Source of the DNA: Nematostella vectensis
Taxonomy: Eukaryota; Cnidaria; Anthozoa; Actiniaria; Edwardsiidae
Assembly: GCF_932526225.1 (NCBI RefSeq)
Contig: NC_064042.1
Coordinates: forward strand, 1,347,001 to 1,411,000
Length of the DNA stretch: 64,000 bases
Reading direction: 5' to 3'
The notes beneath the pieces are model-generated. The model worked only from the letters and a program-made list of their open reading frames with translations. It did no database searches and was not told the origin of the DNA. The first letter of the stretch is position 1, and each line of letters opens with the position of its first letter. Positions 32,801 through 45,000 of this stretch are shown here, piece after piece. The translations under genes were made by a program, and so were the position numbers.

Positions 32801-35800
32801 TCATTTCTGAATCTTCTGGGGTAAAACACGAAAATAACGACCCCTTACTGCTCTACCTTTCATTCAATGTGGGACGCGCACAGTGAGGGAATTTCCAAAC
32901 ACATTCCATCAAGCTAGAAAAGGCAAGCTAAAGAGATAAGCTCCGTTCACTTAGTGCGCAAAAGCCGCGGGGGTGAGTCACAAACACTCATCTTCCGAGC
33001 AGAGTACGGGACTCAACAACATCTCTTTCTTTACTAAAGTTGACATTTCCCGTGTCTATCTAAGAGATCATAAAGACAGACCATTGGTTATGGGGAGTAA
33101 TTTGATTTAAATAATTCGTTCGTTATGACAGATATTTTGTCAAACAGCAGGCCGGACAGTTCCTAGGTTGTAGATTTTCTGGCCAAAATCGACTCGAATC
33201 GGGCGATCCTTACACATGGATAAATCAGCCTTTTTGGTTACTCTCGGTTTCAAGTGTTAGCACAGTTTATTGGTTTCTCTCCTGTGATAAGAGCAATAAT
33301 CGAGTTCAAAACACGTGTGTAGCGATAAGCGTACGAAAAAAAAAATATCGTTCTTTGTTTGCTATTCAATTTCACACAAAGGACAAGAAGAAAGACCACG
33401 TGTCCATGATACTGGTGGCAATGGAACACTCCCAGGCATTATTATATAACCGCAAAGTACGAAAACAAACACTATAACGCAGGGACGGATTTAGCTTTTC
33501 GCTAAAGGGGGATTTGGGTCAGTGACAAAGGGGGGATGGGTGTTTTTGTTACATATGGCTTTCTGGCAGCCCAAAGGGGGGGGGGGGGGGGGGGGTTAAA
33601 CCCTCCCCCTAGACCTGCTACTGTAATGGCATCCCAATAACTGGCGATAGTATTTGTCTCATACAAGGTGATAGTAGTAAATACAACATACTCACGTAAA
33701 CACATGTAAATTTGGGAGAAAATGTATCCCATTGTACCAAATAAATGTTCAAAATATCTAGATCAGGGTAGTGGTGGGAAAATCAATAAAGTAAATAAAC
33801 CATGGGGGTTTGATATTTTAATGTTCCCGAGGGAAATAATCGTATTGCTTAGTATCAAACCAGATCTACTTTGAAGACTTATCACTATTTATTTAGATAA
33901 GGTGATTCAATAAAAATTATATTATCATGACACAGCATTTTCACTAGTGAATATGTGTTGGCAATTTATTATTTATAATAAAAAAAAGTTAAAACAATAG
34001 ATTGCAGTAATGGCTTGTTGAGAGGATGGCTCTATCTTAATTGAAAATAAGAAAAGACAAGATTGTAAATTTATAATGAACTTATCCCATTCATGCCTAG
34101 CTTTGTCAAACTAATCCTGCCTTGAACAAGGCAATATTCAATTTCTATCATAAGTGCATTCTTCAAAACAACATTAGATAAATAATATATCTAGATGTGA
34201 AAATATCTCTGCACTGGCAATACACGGATAAGCATTTACAGTTTGCAAAACTATTCTATTGGGTTATTATATGTGTCTGTAGAAGTATTTGTAAGCCCCA
34301 CCAAACACTATAAAGGGCACAAAGGTCAAATTAGATTTTAATCCTTTAATGATTTATTTATAGATCTATGATGCCTTAAAAACACATTCATATGTATTTG
34401 TTATGTAATTTTTACTCTGTTGAAAGAAAAAAAAATAGTGTGCCCTTTTTAAAAGTACTTACTTATATAAAGTAAACTTATAAAAGTATTAAGTATGTAA
34501 AGTTACTGTACGAAATGATCAGACAAATCTCTTGTCAGTAAAGCACTGTATATTATATTTACTATAATTGAAAGATGAGTTAATTAAGCTTACTAGCTAA
34601 CAACTAAAAGTGGATTTAATGTGAAGTAAAGAATTTTAATTAAAACAGCAAAAAATGCCATATCCCACTTATCCATTCCCTGCTAGCAGAGGCCTCTTTT
34701 CTCTGGATTTCGCTGGGAGCCCAGCGTAAGAAAAGAGGCCTCTGCTAGCAGGGAAACTTATCCAACTTGGAACTTTCATCAATAAAATGTTGAACAGAGG
34801 CCGACGTCGGTCTAGCGCTAGCACGCACGTCTAGCGTGCCAAACCGGTCAAACCAGTTTCGCGTACATTTCGACTACAACAAGTACGTTTCTATGTCTAT
34901 CTTGAAACCTCATGCTTTATAATAATGCTTTATAATGTTTATAATCCCTAGATATGACTGAATATATGGGTAAAAAGGAATGATTGTCATTTATTTCGTC
35001 AAGGAACTTGTGATATTAAAACACAGCGCCATTCGTTCATGGCAGGCAGAGAGGCTCGAAATGGGTCACATGACAATGAAAAAAAAGATGAAAAAGAAAG
35101 CAAGAAGTCAACATCAACATTAGAGTGGTTCAGTCATTAGCAAAAATGTAAATTCAATTATGAGTTACTTGAGTCCATAGATGAGTTTCAGAAAAGATTT
35201 CTAATTGACGCAAATCATTTGTTCATTTGGGACTAGACGGATCAACAGCTTCGAGAACCCAATTCGGTCACAGTCGCGTAAACACAGAGCATTTGTTTAC
35301 GAAATATATAAGTAATATAAGTAAAACTTTCCATGAGTATCACGTAATTCATTCTTACCTGATAAGGTCCAGGAAAGAATCCAGGTTCCTTCGTGGCCCG
35401 GCACTTTGCTCAATTCGTTCACCCTTAGGTTTGTCGCCCTTTCCCGGCTGAATAATCGAAACCATTGCGATCCCCAGAAGGACAGCGATCAATGTAGTGC
35501 ATAAATAATACAGCACCGTCCTACGGCCTATCTTGCCCGTAGCACTAGAATCCAGAACTCCTAAGGCACAGATCAAGCTTGCCATGATCAATGGAAGAAT
35601 AAGCATTTTCAACATCGCCATAAAAAGTTCGCCCAAAAGGCCGATCAAAATAATCGTTGTCGTTTTCTCTTCAGGGCTCTGGATTCTGTTGACCGGTCCA
35701 TTTGCTAGAAAACCAATGACAAAGCCAACAAATACTCCAATTACGATTAAGATTAGAAGCAAATCCTGTTTGCAGCGCTTCCAAAAGCCACCACAACACC

Positions 35801-35837
35801 TTCCACAACGATTCCCGCCATAGAAGCCTTTAGTCAT
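26872..35837 (-). CDS. SLC1A (EAAT-like): Excitatory amino-acid transporter, SLC1 family (complete, 7 exons)
   Basis: Plasma-membrane Na+-coupled glutamate/aspartate transporter. Minus-strand exons: 35837-35359, 30756-30714, 30197-29872, 29338-29105, 28695-28501, 27686-27552 and 27049-26872. Every junction is GT-AG and in phase, giving 529 aa. Start [10 protein letters not shown]1-3 lie in exon 1 ([33 protein letters not shown]). The extracellular loop in exon 3 has several N-glycosylation sequons (NVT, NKT, NGT, NIT). HP1 is SSSATLP (360-366), TM7 NMDGT (394-398), HP2 AAIGAAGIP (432-440), TM8 DRFRTMVN (472-479). Arg475 at the position that reads the substrate side chain argues for acidic amino acids rather than an ASCT-type exchanger. 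The donors of exons 3 and 5 are duplicated in arrays. Confidence 0.96.
27243..27310 (-). repeat. Dispersed short repeat, copy 4 (SLC1 intron 6)
   Basis: ACGATGGAAATGGACGC and GGGAGCATAAAATGGCGACG match the family at 196, 4984, 25618 and 37408 in reverse. Confidence 0.45.
27705..28097 (-). other. CACGTGAC/TACGTGAC-rich stretch of SLC1 intron 5
   Basis: Many irregular copies of GTCACGTA, TACGTGAC and AATGACG-like words over ~390 bp, not in clean tandem order. No exon. It passes directly into the 37-bp donor array. Confidence 0.5.
28098..28500 (-). repeat. 37-bp minisatellite carrying the SLC1 exon-5 splice donor
   Basis: Ten tandem units, mostly 37 bp. On the minus strand each contains GTCACCACTGTGTAAGGG, the last codons of exon 5 plus its GTAAGG donor, followed by TTAGGGTTATAAGGCGAGA. 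The eleventh copy is the genuine exon end (donor at 28500). Two copies have an AATTGGG insertion. Read through in frame, the first repeat codons after ACT are GTG TAA, so retention or use of a distal donor introduces a stop at once. Confidence 0.95.
29400..29868 (-). repeat. ~90-bp tandem duplications of the SLC1 exon-3 end
   Basis: Four recognisable copies plus one degraded copy of the end of exon 3. The minus-strand segment encodes [12 protein letters not shown]-like residues and continues into the GTAAGC donor. Copies lie near 29500, 29610, 29700 and 29780, each followed by a pyrimidine-poor GGGAGGGG spacer. The true donor is at 29871. Copies diverge with distance. Confidence 0.88.
30851..31105. 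mobile_element. MITE with TTAA target duplication
   Basis: Bounded by TTAA at 30851-30854 and 31102-31105. The terminal inverted repeats run about 28 bp (AGCTGCATTGTCACCAGTTT.. against the complement of ..AAACTGGTGATAATGCGGCT) with two mismatches. TTAA duplication suggests a piggyBac-type mobiliser. It lies in SLC1 intron 1. A truncated copy is at 15226-15397. Confidence 0.88.
31110..33478. other. SLC1 intron 1, unremarkable part
   Basis: AT-rich intronic sequence with no exon recognised on either strand. Confidence 0.35.
33479..33621 (+). mobile_element. MITE family B, copy 3
   Basis: GCAGGGACGGATTTAGCTTT at the left, CATATGGCTTTCTGGCAGCC and an 18-G run inside, CCCCTAGACCTGCTACTG at the right. 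Closest to copy 2. Confidence 0.75.
34676..34755. mobile_element. 80-bp MITE family C (full copy)
   Basis: Perfect 25-bp inverted ends (TTCCCTGCTAGCAGAGGCCT + CTTTT) around a short centre. Another copy, whose right end has been amplified into a minisatellite, starts at 39344. Confidence 0.85.
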
Positions 35838-37407
35838 GTTTAATCGAAAGTCGTAGATGAACTTACGTGGCCGGCTCTCAACTTAACTTATACTTCGTCT
35901 CTCTGAAAACTAGTTTTTTAAATTTTTAAAACAGCTTTTGGATGCAAGGTTTACCCAGAGAAGGCGTTGCTACAACCTCGGGCAAAGAAACAGAGTAGAA
36001 AGCTATGATATATATTCAAATGTTCACCGGCGGCGGCCACGCGGTTCTCTCGTCCGCGCATCAATGATTGTAAACACAAGACTGCGTCATGCCTGTGAGA
36101 ACAACATCACTAGCGTGACAGCGCGTGACATATCCACATCTCATCGTACAAATCTGTGTTATTCAACTTCCTCGTTTTCCTTTAAGCACATTCTTTCACG
36201 TTCACCTTTGCTACATCTGTACAATAATATTTAAAAGGAATTTAATGCGCAGACAACTTACGAAAGTTATGCTCGTACGCTTTTTGTTGGGTCGAAAGTA
36301 ACAGGGATTTGCCCCAAAATATTGTCAGAAAACCCCCTACTGTTTGATATCAAGTTTGTTTTGGCATAAAGCTTTCCAAATTGACTCTTATTTCAAAAGC
36401 TTAAAACATACTTTTCTAGGTAGCTTGCACGCTATAGCGATACAAGAAAACACAATGCTACTTCAGAGGTAAATATAAAACTTTGTGCCAGCGTCACCCA
36501 AGCCAAGCGGTCAAATCACATCTGCCCGGAGACTTGGATGAAATGGGCTACTATAAGAGTATATATTTTATTCGAGTAGAGCTGCATCTTTAATTTCATT
36601 ATTTAATTTTCTTTTTAAAGAGCGTCTCTGGGAACCTTCATTTGTTTCAAATCTTGTGTTTACCGAGATACGGGGAATAGGATTCAATTTCTTTGTTCCT
36701 TTTTTATTCATTTTGACCTTATTTGCAACACGGGACGTAACAGCTGGACTGGTTCTCAAAACACCGGATGCACTAAAAGAACTTGGTCATGTTCATAACA
36801 GGACGCTTAAAACAATAAAAAAGCAAAATATGCGAAAATATTTCTCTACGATAAGAGATGCTTCGACGGAAATTCTCCCCTCTCAGACGACACTCACCAT
36901 ACAGTGCGTGCGTGGCACACACCCCCACTAACGCCCACACAAGCTGTAACGCAAACTTCGCGGAAGCGCGTGGTAATCTGCTTCGTCAAATCAAAGGCTG
37001 TACCTCCAAAGAGGGCACGTAATTTGGTTGTATCGATGGCAAATGACAGTAGCAATAATTTAAACTCAATATATTCATGTTTCGGAGGGTTTTTGTCGAA
37101 AGATCGGGGAAATTAGGATCGTAGCGTGTCAAACGCGTCAAGAACTTTTTTGGCTATTTGAACAATGTTTGTCACCACAAGTCAATTCGCTGCAAATTTG
37201 TAGTTGTGCCATACAATTTTTTTAAGCAATCCATTACTCAATAACTAAAAATATCCTTTCTCGTGTGGACTGGGAATTAAAAAAAAATGTCAACAATCTG
37301 AGAATAGAAACGTCTACTCGAGGAAAACCTCACCAATAAAGCATTCACGATGAAATCCTGGCACTTAAATATATTTAGTTAAAGTTACTTATCTCATTTC
37401 CTTGAAT
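35838..37407. other. Upstream of SLC1; no secure gene
   Basis: Holds the presumed SLC1 promoter on the minus strand. One plus-strand frame (about 36656-36931) with a hydrophobic leader is listed in the findings, but splice and homology support are missing. Confidence 0.3.
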
Positions 37408-37480
37408 TAGCCGACAGAAATATATTTTTTGCATGATTAGATATTGTACAGGAGCGTAAAATGGCGGCGTGATTGGCCTC
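37408..37480 (-). repeat. Dispersed short repeat, copy 5
   Basis: GCCGACAGAAATATATT and GGAGCGTAAAATGGCGGCGT match the reversed family at 27243-27310. Confidence 0.45.
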
Positions 37481-38071
37481 GTGTTTGCGTAAATTTACAT
37501 CACTGAAACCTGACACTGGGGATACGTTATGGGTTACCTAAGCTATTTTTGGTTGTGAGATTGTGGTGTGTTTATTCCTCTTCAAGCCAAATAGTAGAAA
37601 AATCAACCATAGAGGGAAAAATGGATGAGACTGTGAGTAGGTGAACGGTTGGAATCGGTCCTTCGAGCCGGAGGGGCAAGGGAAAGAGAATGAGACAAGT
37701 TAAATGGGAGGGAGAGGGTAGGGAGTAGTCCAAGCATCAATACTATCATATTTATAAATTTATGTTTTATTGCTATTAAACATTTTGTAGGTGATAAATT
37801 ACATTTGGAAAGCTATTCGAAATTCTGGGCCAGTTTCCTAGAAAGCAGGTTAACGCTAACGCAGAGATAAATAAGGTTGTTATCCAATCAAATGTCTCGA
37901 TAACCATATTTATCCGTGGATAAGCGCTAGAATGCCCTGTTCTCTTATAAATTGCGTCGAATGAACCTAGCTATTTGAATGTATGGATAAAAAATATTAT
38001 TACATATTCATATTTGTATATATTACATATGTTCACATTTCAAATAGTGTATTTGTCAATTCTATATAAAA

Positions 38072-38626
38072 ATGGATGTTACTAAAACAAGGAGCAGGGA
38101 GCGGGGATCGGGGAACAAAACCCTAACACTAACATCCCCGCTCCCCGTTTTAGTAACATCCCTCGGGGGATGTTAGGGTCGCTTGTTTAGGGTCAGGGTT
38201 AGGGTTGGTTGGGGTAATGTTAGGGTAGGGTAGGGTAGGGGTTAGGGTTGGTTGGGGTAATGTTAGGGTAGGGTAGGGTAGGGGTTAGGGTTGGTTGGGG
38301 TAATGTTAGGGTAGGGTAGGGTAGGGGTTAGGGTTGGTTGGGGTAATGTTAGGGTAGGGTAGGGTAGGGGTTAGGGTTGGTTGGGGTAATGTTAGGGTAG
38401 GGTAGGGTTAGGGTTAGGGTTGGTTGGGGTAATGTTAGGGTAGGGTAGGGTTAGGGTTAGGGTCGCTTGTTTAGGGTCAGGGTTAGGGTTGGTTGGGGTA
38501 ATGTTAGGGTAGGGTAGGGTAGGGTAGGGTAGGGTAGGGTAGGGTAGGGTAGGGTAGGGTAGGGTAGGGTAGGGTAGGGTAGGGTCCTGTTCCCCGCTCC
38601 CCGTTCCACATTTTAGTAACATCCAT
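38072..38626. mobile_element. MITE with internal telomere-like repeat expansion
   Basis: Inverted ends ATGGATGTTACTAAAA (38072-38087) and TTTTAGTAACATCCAT (38611-38626), flanked by the 6-bp direct repeat ATAAAA. The interior (38165-38585) is an array of TTAGGG, TAGGG and GGTTGGTTGGGGTAATG words: about six 50-60-bp higher-order units, then about sixteen pure TAGGG. Inverted ends plus duplication show it arrived as an element and is not a chromosome end. Confidence 0.85.
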
Positions 38627-38966
38627 ATAAAAACAGGAATGTTGGCAGGGCTCATCAATGGAAACGTACAACACAGGCAGCTCATCGCTGGGAACGTACA
38701 TAACAATTTCTAGCGGGATTAGGCAGCAGCTCAGTTTATTAATTTTGTGCAAAGTCCAACAACTGTTTTGAACTCAGGTTATGTATTTTTATAAACAGAT
38801 TAATGACAACTTCTGTTCGCTCATACAAACTCTGTTATAGATCTAAACTCCTCAACGTGAGCCTGTAAATCTAAAATTAACCCAAAATAGCTAGTCTTTG
38901 AAAAGGTTCACTCAAGAATTTCACTCGGTTGTAAGTTTCTAGTGATGGGCACCTGTTGTTGAATGA

Positions 38967-38972
38967 TTTATT
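38967..38972 (-). terminator. Likely GPLD1 polyadenylation signal
   Basis: AATAAA on the minus strand, about 65 bases after the GPLD1 stop codon at 39037. Confidence 0.6.
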
Positions 38973-39036
38973 GTTAATATTTGGATGAATTATAAACAGT
39001 ATATCATAGCTTGGTGTGTTTCATACTTCGATGCTA

Positions 39037-42000
39037 TCAAAAACTACTGGTAAACCTGTACAGATGTACTGTTCCTGCGTGGAAGGCGAGAGCTGAGCTG
39101 CGGGGTGCTGACACGGCAACATAACGGTCAACAGTCTTCATGTTGTTGCTAGGCAAAGCGAAGAAAGAAGAGCCAAAACGGGAGTGCTCCTAGGAAGTGG
39201 AAAAGGAAAATAAGTTATTTCGAATGACACCTCAATTACCTCAACTAGCAAATTTTCGCGCGACACGAGCTGTGATTAATGGCAGCGCACGATTTTAATC
39301 AAAGTTCTTCTGCTCAAAAATGGATAGTTTTAGCACTTTGGTATTCCCTGCTAGCAGAGGCCTCTTTTTTTGTATTTTTCAGCGAAATACAGAGAAAAGA
39401 GGTCTCTGGTAGCAGTATGTATCGTCAAATGCGTGTGTGTATACTTATACAGAGAAAAGAGGTCTCTGGTAGCAGTATGTATCGTCAAATGCGTGTGTGT
39501 ATACTTATACAGAGAAAAGAGGTCTCTGGTAGCAGTATGTATCGTCAAATGCGTGTGTGTATACTTATACAGAGAAAAGAGGTCTCTGGTAGCAGTATGT
39601 ATCGTCAAATGCGTGTGTGTATACTTATACAGAGAAAAGAGGTCTCTGCTAGCAGTATGTATCGTCAAATGCGTGTGTGTATACTTATACAGAGAAAAGA
39701 GGTCTCTGGTAGCAGTATGTATCGTCAAATGCGTGTGTGTATACTTATACAGAGAAAAGAGGTCTCTGGTAGCAGTATGTATCGTCAAATGCGTGTGTGT
39801 ATACTTATACAGAGAAAAGAGGTCTCTGGTAGCAGTATGTATCGTCAAATGCGTGTGTGTATACTTATACAGAGAAAAGAGGTCTCTGGTAGCAGTATGT
39901 ATCGTCAAATGCGTGTGTGCATACTTATACAGAGAAAAGAGGTCTCTGGTAGCAGTATGTATCGTCAAATGCGTGTGTGTATACTTATACAGAGAAAAGA
40001 GGTCTCTGCTAGCAGTATGTATCGTCAAATGCGTGTGTGTATACTTACTCCTCCAGATGATATCGCAATTGATGCCTGCAACAAAGCGGTGTACTGTTAA
40101 AACAACACTAATTCACATCTTACCCCAACATTATGTGAAGCTGATATTTTCAAATGAAACGATAGGTAAGAGCATCAATTAAAAAAAAAAAACTGCTAAA
40201 ATAGACCTACAGTACCGTGATTGTTCGAATACGCGCCGGGATCCCAGGCGAGGCACTTATTTCAAAATCCTTTACATTTCTAGTTAAATGCTTGCTTTGT
40301 TACATTGTGTAAGGAGTCAAAATCCTCCAAGTCCCATATAAGACCATCCTCGGGGACCCAGGGCGACGCGGACACAGGAAGCACGCGCGAAATGAAAGAA
40401 AAAAATAAAAACTACGGCGGGTAGGTCTATCCGTGTTCGTTACTCAATTACTCAAGTTTAGGCGAGGCGCTTATAGGCGTAGGCTTTTTTTTTCATTTGA
40501 AAGAAAAACTTCGCCAAATTAAATGCTAGTTGTATTTGGCTGGGTGATAACACGGAAACATGTCCAAACTATCAATAGTAGTATATAACGTCTCCCAAGA
40601 CTGACCTTTTCGCCGGGGCATGGGTCAATGTCTGTGCATCCACGAGTACCTTGCCCCCGTGGAAAGACTTTGCCTCCATAGTAAACATAAAGTTCGCCCT
40701 CTTCAGCTAAAAAAATAGGATGAGAAATCACCTATGTAGTAAGCTTTAGGGTCAATAAGGTGCTTTCAGGCAAATCCAAGGTATGGATCTGTACTAAAAA
40801 CAAAGAGCAGTCCCATAATTAAGGCAATCAGGTGTGTGCGTGTGTGTGGGCATCCTCGAGGACCCATGGCAACGTGGAAAGAAAGTCGCGCAAACTCCCG
40901 CTTCCGCGTCGCCCTGGGATCCTAAGGGTGTTGTGTGCAGGGGGAGGACAGGGTGCCCACACACCATCCTCCCCTTGGAGGCCAAAAATTTAAAAAATCC
41001 TAGGTACGTGCCTGAGTAGGGGGCTAATGACATTGCAAACAATCCTGTTAAAAAAAGGAAAAGAAGGCCATCCTAGGGCATGGCATCGCGATGTTACCAT
41101 TTGGAAGTTTTTATTCATTTTCTGAGACACCCAAAAGACTAGCTCAACAACACTTCTCTTTTTCCAGCTTTTAATTGCTCACTGACCCTCCCTCACCATA
41201 CTCACATCCTACGAGTTCTTCTGTGATATCATTTGTCCTAAATGGTGCTGAGAAAAGCAGGTCCTGTATGCCATCCATATTGACATCCGCCCAGTCAACA
41301 ACCCAGCCAGTCCGCGCAAATCTACGATCACCCTCAAATAAAGCAGCAACCTGAAACAATAATAAAAAGACTCATGATCAGAAACTTTAAACTATCGTAA
41401 TGATAATGGTTTGTCTACCAAAAGGTATGGCAGTCCAGCCCCCCTCATCCACTAATGCTTATAAAGTATCGACTTAGCCATGGTCTTTTCCTTATAGTAT
41501 TCAAACCATGGTGACTGTCAAGGCAAAGCAGTGTAAAACAGCCTTTCAACAGTGTTGCTTAAGCCCACAGGATCTAGTCTGGGTCTGGCTGTCAGCCTCA
41601 CCAACCCCATGTTATTTTAAAAAGTAAAAACCGAGTATTTCTCTTTTTACTTCTCTTAACTTGGAAAAACTTTAGATCCTCTGGTTTTGAGGGTACATAT
41701 GGCCACAAAAGACAAAGAATGTCACATCAAAAAATGGTATGAATAAAAGTATCACCGTCATGTTTGTAAGAGAGACATTCTGCTTCCTCTGAAGTATGCC
41801 ACTCATGTTCAGCAAATAAACAACTCCACTTTGCTCAAAAGTTGACTCAATGTTCGCTGGCAGATGCACAGTGACAGCTGAAACAGAAATTAAAATAGGA
41901 GAATCAAGATTGGGAAAAAAATTCCTACTGTATTCTCTTGTCTTTCACTTGAAAATTGCAATGGTGATTGCTTCAATTCACTTTCTACAGAGCTGGAGCT

Positions 42001-45000
42001 CTGAGGGGGGAGAGGGAGGTACCTGTTCCACCCCCTGCAATGGTTCTGTTCTGGAAATACTAACCCCTTCTTACTCCCCTACATATGTGACACTAGCAAA
42101 TATAAAAAAGAAAAGAAATACTGTATTGTTGTTGGGTAAGGTGGTTTAGGCCCTCTACATCACCCCGTAGCTATGTGGTGGGTTGACAAAATCATCCATG
42201 ATATTTATTTACCTTTAGTTGCAGCAGATACTGCTAAATAAGGTGCATCATCCAAATAAGGACTGCCAACAGACAGTGACATGCCAAGCTTCATGAATGT
42301 CTCGTTTCCAGTAATCGAGACACTAAAAGTTGGAGAAGCACCAGGCTGTATTGGATACACATACACCCGTCCCACAGTCTGGGTATCATGTGGGGAGTTC
42401 CTGCAATCAGCTTCTGCACAGATCCTTCAAGAGAATACATACAATATTACTCTGCAAATTCATAATTAAGATCTCTCATGACAAACTAATCATACTGTAG
42501 CTTACAAACTGATTCTAGTCACATTGTCACAATGCAAAGAAATTGAAATTATTTTTTTATTGATTTAAAAATTTAAAAATGCAATTATGTTAATATTCTA
42601 AAATGTGAAGGATGGAAATTATTGGCAAGTATATTTGAATAAGTATTTATTCATATAAGTAATTTATTGTGTCTCTAATTCCTAATTATCCCAACTCAAT
42701 CTACAGCATGGTATGACAAGCAGTAGAAAAACTAAGTGGTCTGGAAAGGCATTGTGGAATCAAGGAAATCAATTAACACACAATGGAAATGGTGTGTTTA
42801 TGCCTATAGAAAAAACATAATAGTTTCATATGACATTTCAAGTATTATTTCTCCCTTGGAGCAAAAGAGGTGTATCAACATTGTGTTGATTTATCTATTC
42901 ACAGTACTATTCACAGTACTATACCTAAATGCTGGTGCAGAGACAATGAGTGTTTTCTGCCTGGCATAATCCATAACATGCATTGCATTACCAAACCAAC
43001 TGAAATCCTGCTCGCCAGCAATTGACCAATCAGCATTGGTTACACTCAGCACCTCTCCTTGCTTCCTTGCAGTCTTTGCCAGGAAGACAGTAACAGACCC
43101 TCTCTGGGGACCACCAGCGGGGGCATAGGGAGAACCTATGATAAGGTCCCTGTAGCCATCACTATCTATATCAGCCCCTAGTAATTTGGTGCCAAGGTTG
43201 TAGTACTGGCCTTTTCCTATAATGGTTAGATCTGGCTTGATGGGAATGCCTTTTCCAAGAACACCATAGTACACATACACAGCACCGGTGTACTGGAGGT
43301 TGTCAGCTCCTTAGGGAAGAGTTTGCACAAATTTCAAGGAGTAAGTGGTGAAATAAAAAACAAATAAGATGGGAGAGGAAAGAGAACTGAAAAGAGATGT
43401 GGTGCTTATAATTCTACACTTGAATAAAAAAAATCGGGCAAATTAAGTAGCTGTGTCCTTGAACTGATGATACAAAATTTTAGATGTATCTCAGAATTCA
43501 CATTCTGTTCCACAGTGAAACAAACTTTTCATAAGCTAAAATCATTACAAATGTTTGTTGAAGTTGTAGTCTTGATGATGATATCAACCTCTCAACCTCC
43601 CCTTACCCTCAGATGGAGCACTGACTGCCAAGTCATCAATTCCATCTTTGTTGAGATCAGACACTGCTAAATCATAGCCAAACCTTCCATTAGGGACAAT
43701 ACCATCCAGACTCATATCAGCACATTCATCAAGATCCATGTCATGAAATGGAAAACTCCCACCCTTGTCAGAATGTATAAGATAAACCTTGCCATACTGG
43801 CTCCGCCCAGGCGTGCCATACTCTGGTGCACTTATGACCAGGCTTGTATTAACACCACTGAAGTTACCAGAAGATATGGACCTGTTGAAAAGGGTTTAAA
43901 AGTTAATTCTGCCAACCTTAAAGAATGTCAATCAGCAACTCATGTGTTATTGTTTACATTTTAAAATACAATGGTATAGTCCAGGGGCACAAACCGGTGG
44001 CATAATTTGCCTTCTTTACAGTACAGCAGAACTTGCCTTAACAGTGCATAAGGGATAATTGCTGGGAGATTCTGTTAGCAACGATTAAAAATAACCTTGC
44101 CAGGGAGTCCCTGGTGCACAAAAATGTATAGGTTCCATTATGTGAGTTCAAGTCCCAAATGCTAGCCCCTAGTCATAACAAATAACCCTAATCCATAATC
44201 AATTGTGAGGATTGTGTCAATGTACTTGCACTACTGTATTACTATTTGAGATTACATCATTTTGTATGTTAGGCCCAAAAAGAATACAATGTGTTTTAAT
44301 TACAAGCTTGAAGAGAGGCCACAAAGTAGAAACAAAACAGTTAAAAGCATACAATGAACTTACCAACCAAGCTTAGCATATGCCTGCTTCAAACCATAGG
44401 TTGCACTTTTGTAAGATAAATCATCCTGTGCCATGTTAACAATTGGTTTAGGAGAGGTTATCTTAGGTTTTATCATCTGTCTTTGATGTGCAATCCTCTT
44501 ATTTAAATGCTTCCTTGCACTGTACAATATTCCCCTATGGGTTTCTTCCACAACAATATCTTCTAGAGAAAGGCTACTCATATCCAATAATTCACTGATT
44601 GGGATAGAAAGGCCTGGATTCTTCAAAGTCTTTTCTTGTAGAGGACTCGCTAAACGTTTACGTCTGGTGGTGTTGCAGTGGATAGAAATAGGGCTATGAG
44701 GTACATTGCAGATATTAGTTCCATGCTCCAACATATCAATTGCATCATGCCAAATCAGGCCAGTCCATCCAGCCATGTCAGATAAACCACCTGGTGGGAG
44801 AAATAGAGAGTTTAAAGACCTTTTTTCAAGTCTCTTGGTTTTGTAACAAATTACCAAAGTACTCCTGGTTTCAGTCAAATCTTCTTGGACCAAAAAATCT
44901 CAAAACAAAACAAAAAATAAAATGATTACATTAATGCTTTGCTATATCAGGCACTGCGGAAGGGGAGGGACCGGGGGTCATGGCCCCACCACTTTGTGAT

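Noticed and set aside
38165-38590. True telomere or chromosome end
   Set aside because: Bounded by inverted repeats with a target duplication, and normal genes continue on both sides.
39279-40182. Repetitive open frames in the 60-bp array
   Set aside because: Period divisible by three gives open frames on both strands; the region is an intron of GPLD1.
42405-42420. Nearer acceptor for GPLD1 exon 7
   Set aside because: Phase leads to a TGA two codons in; the AG at 42402-42401 restores the family sequence.
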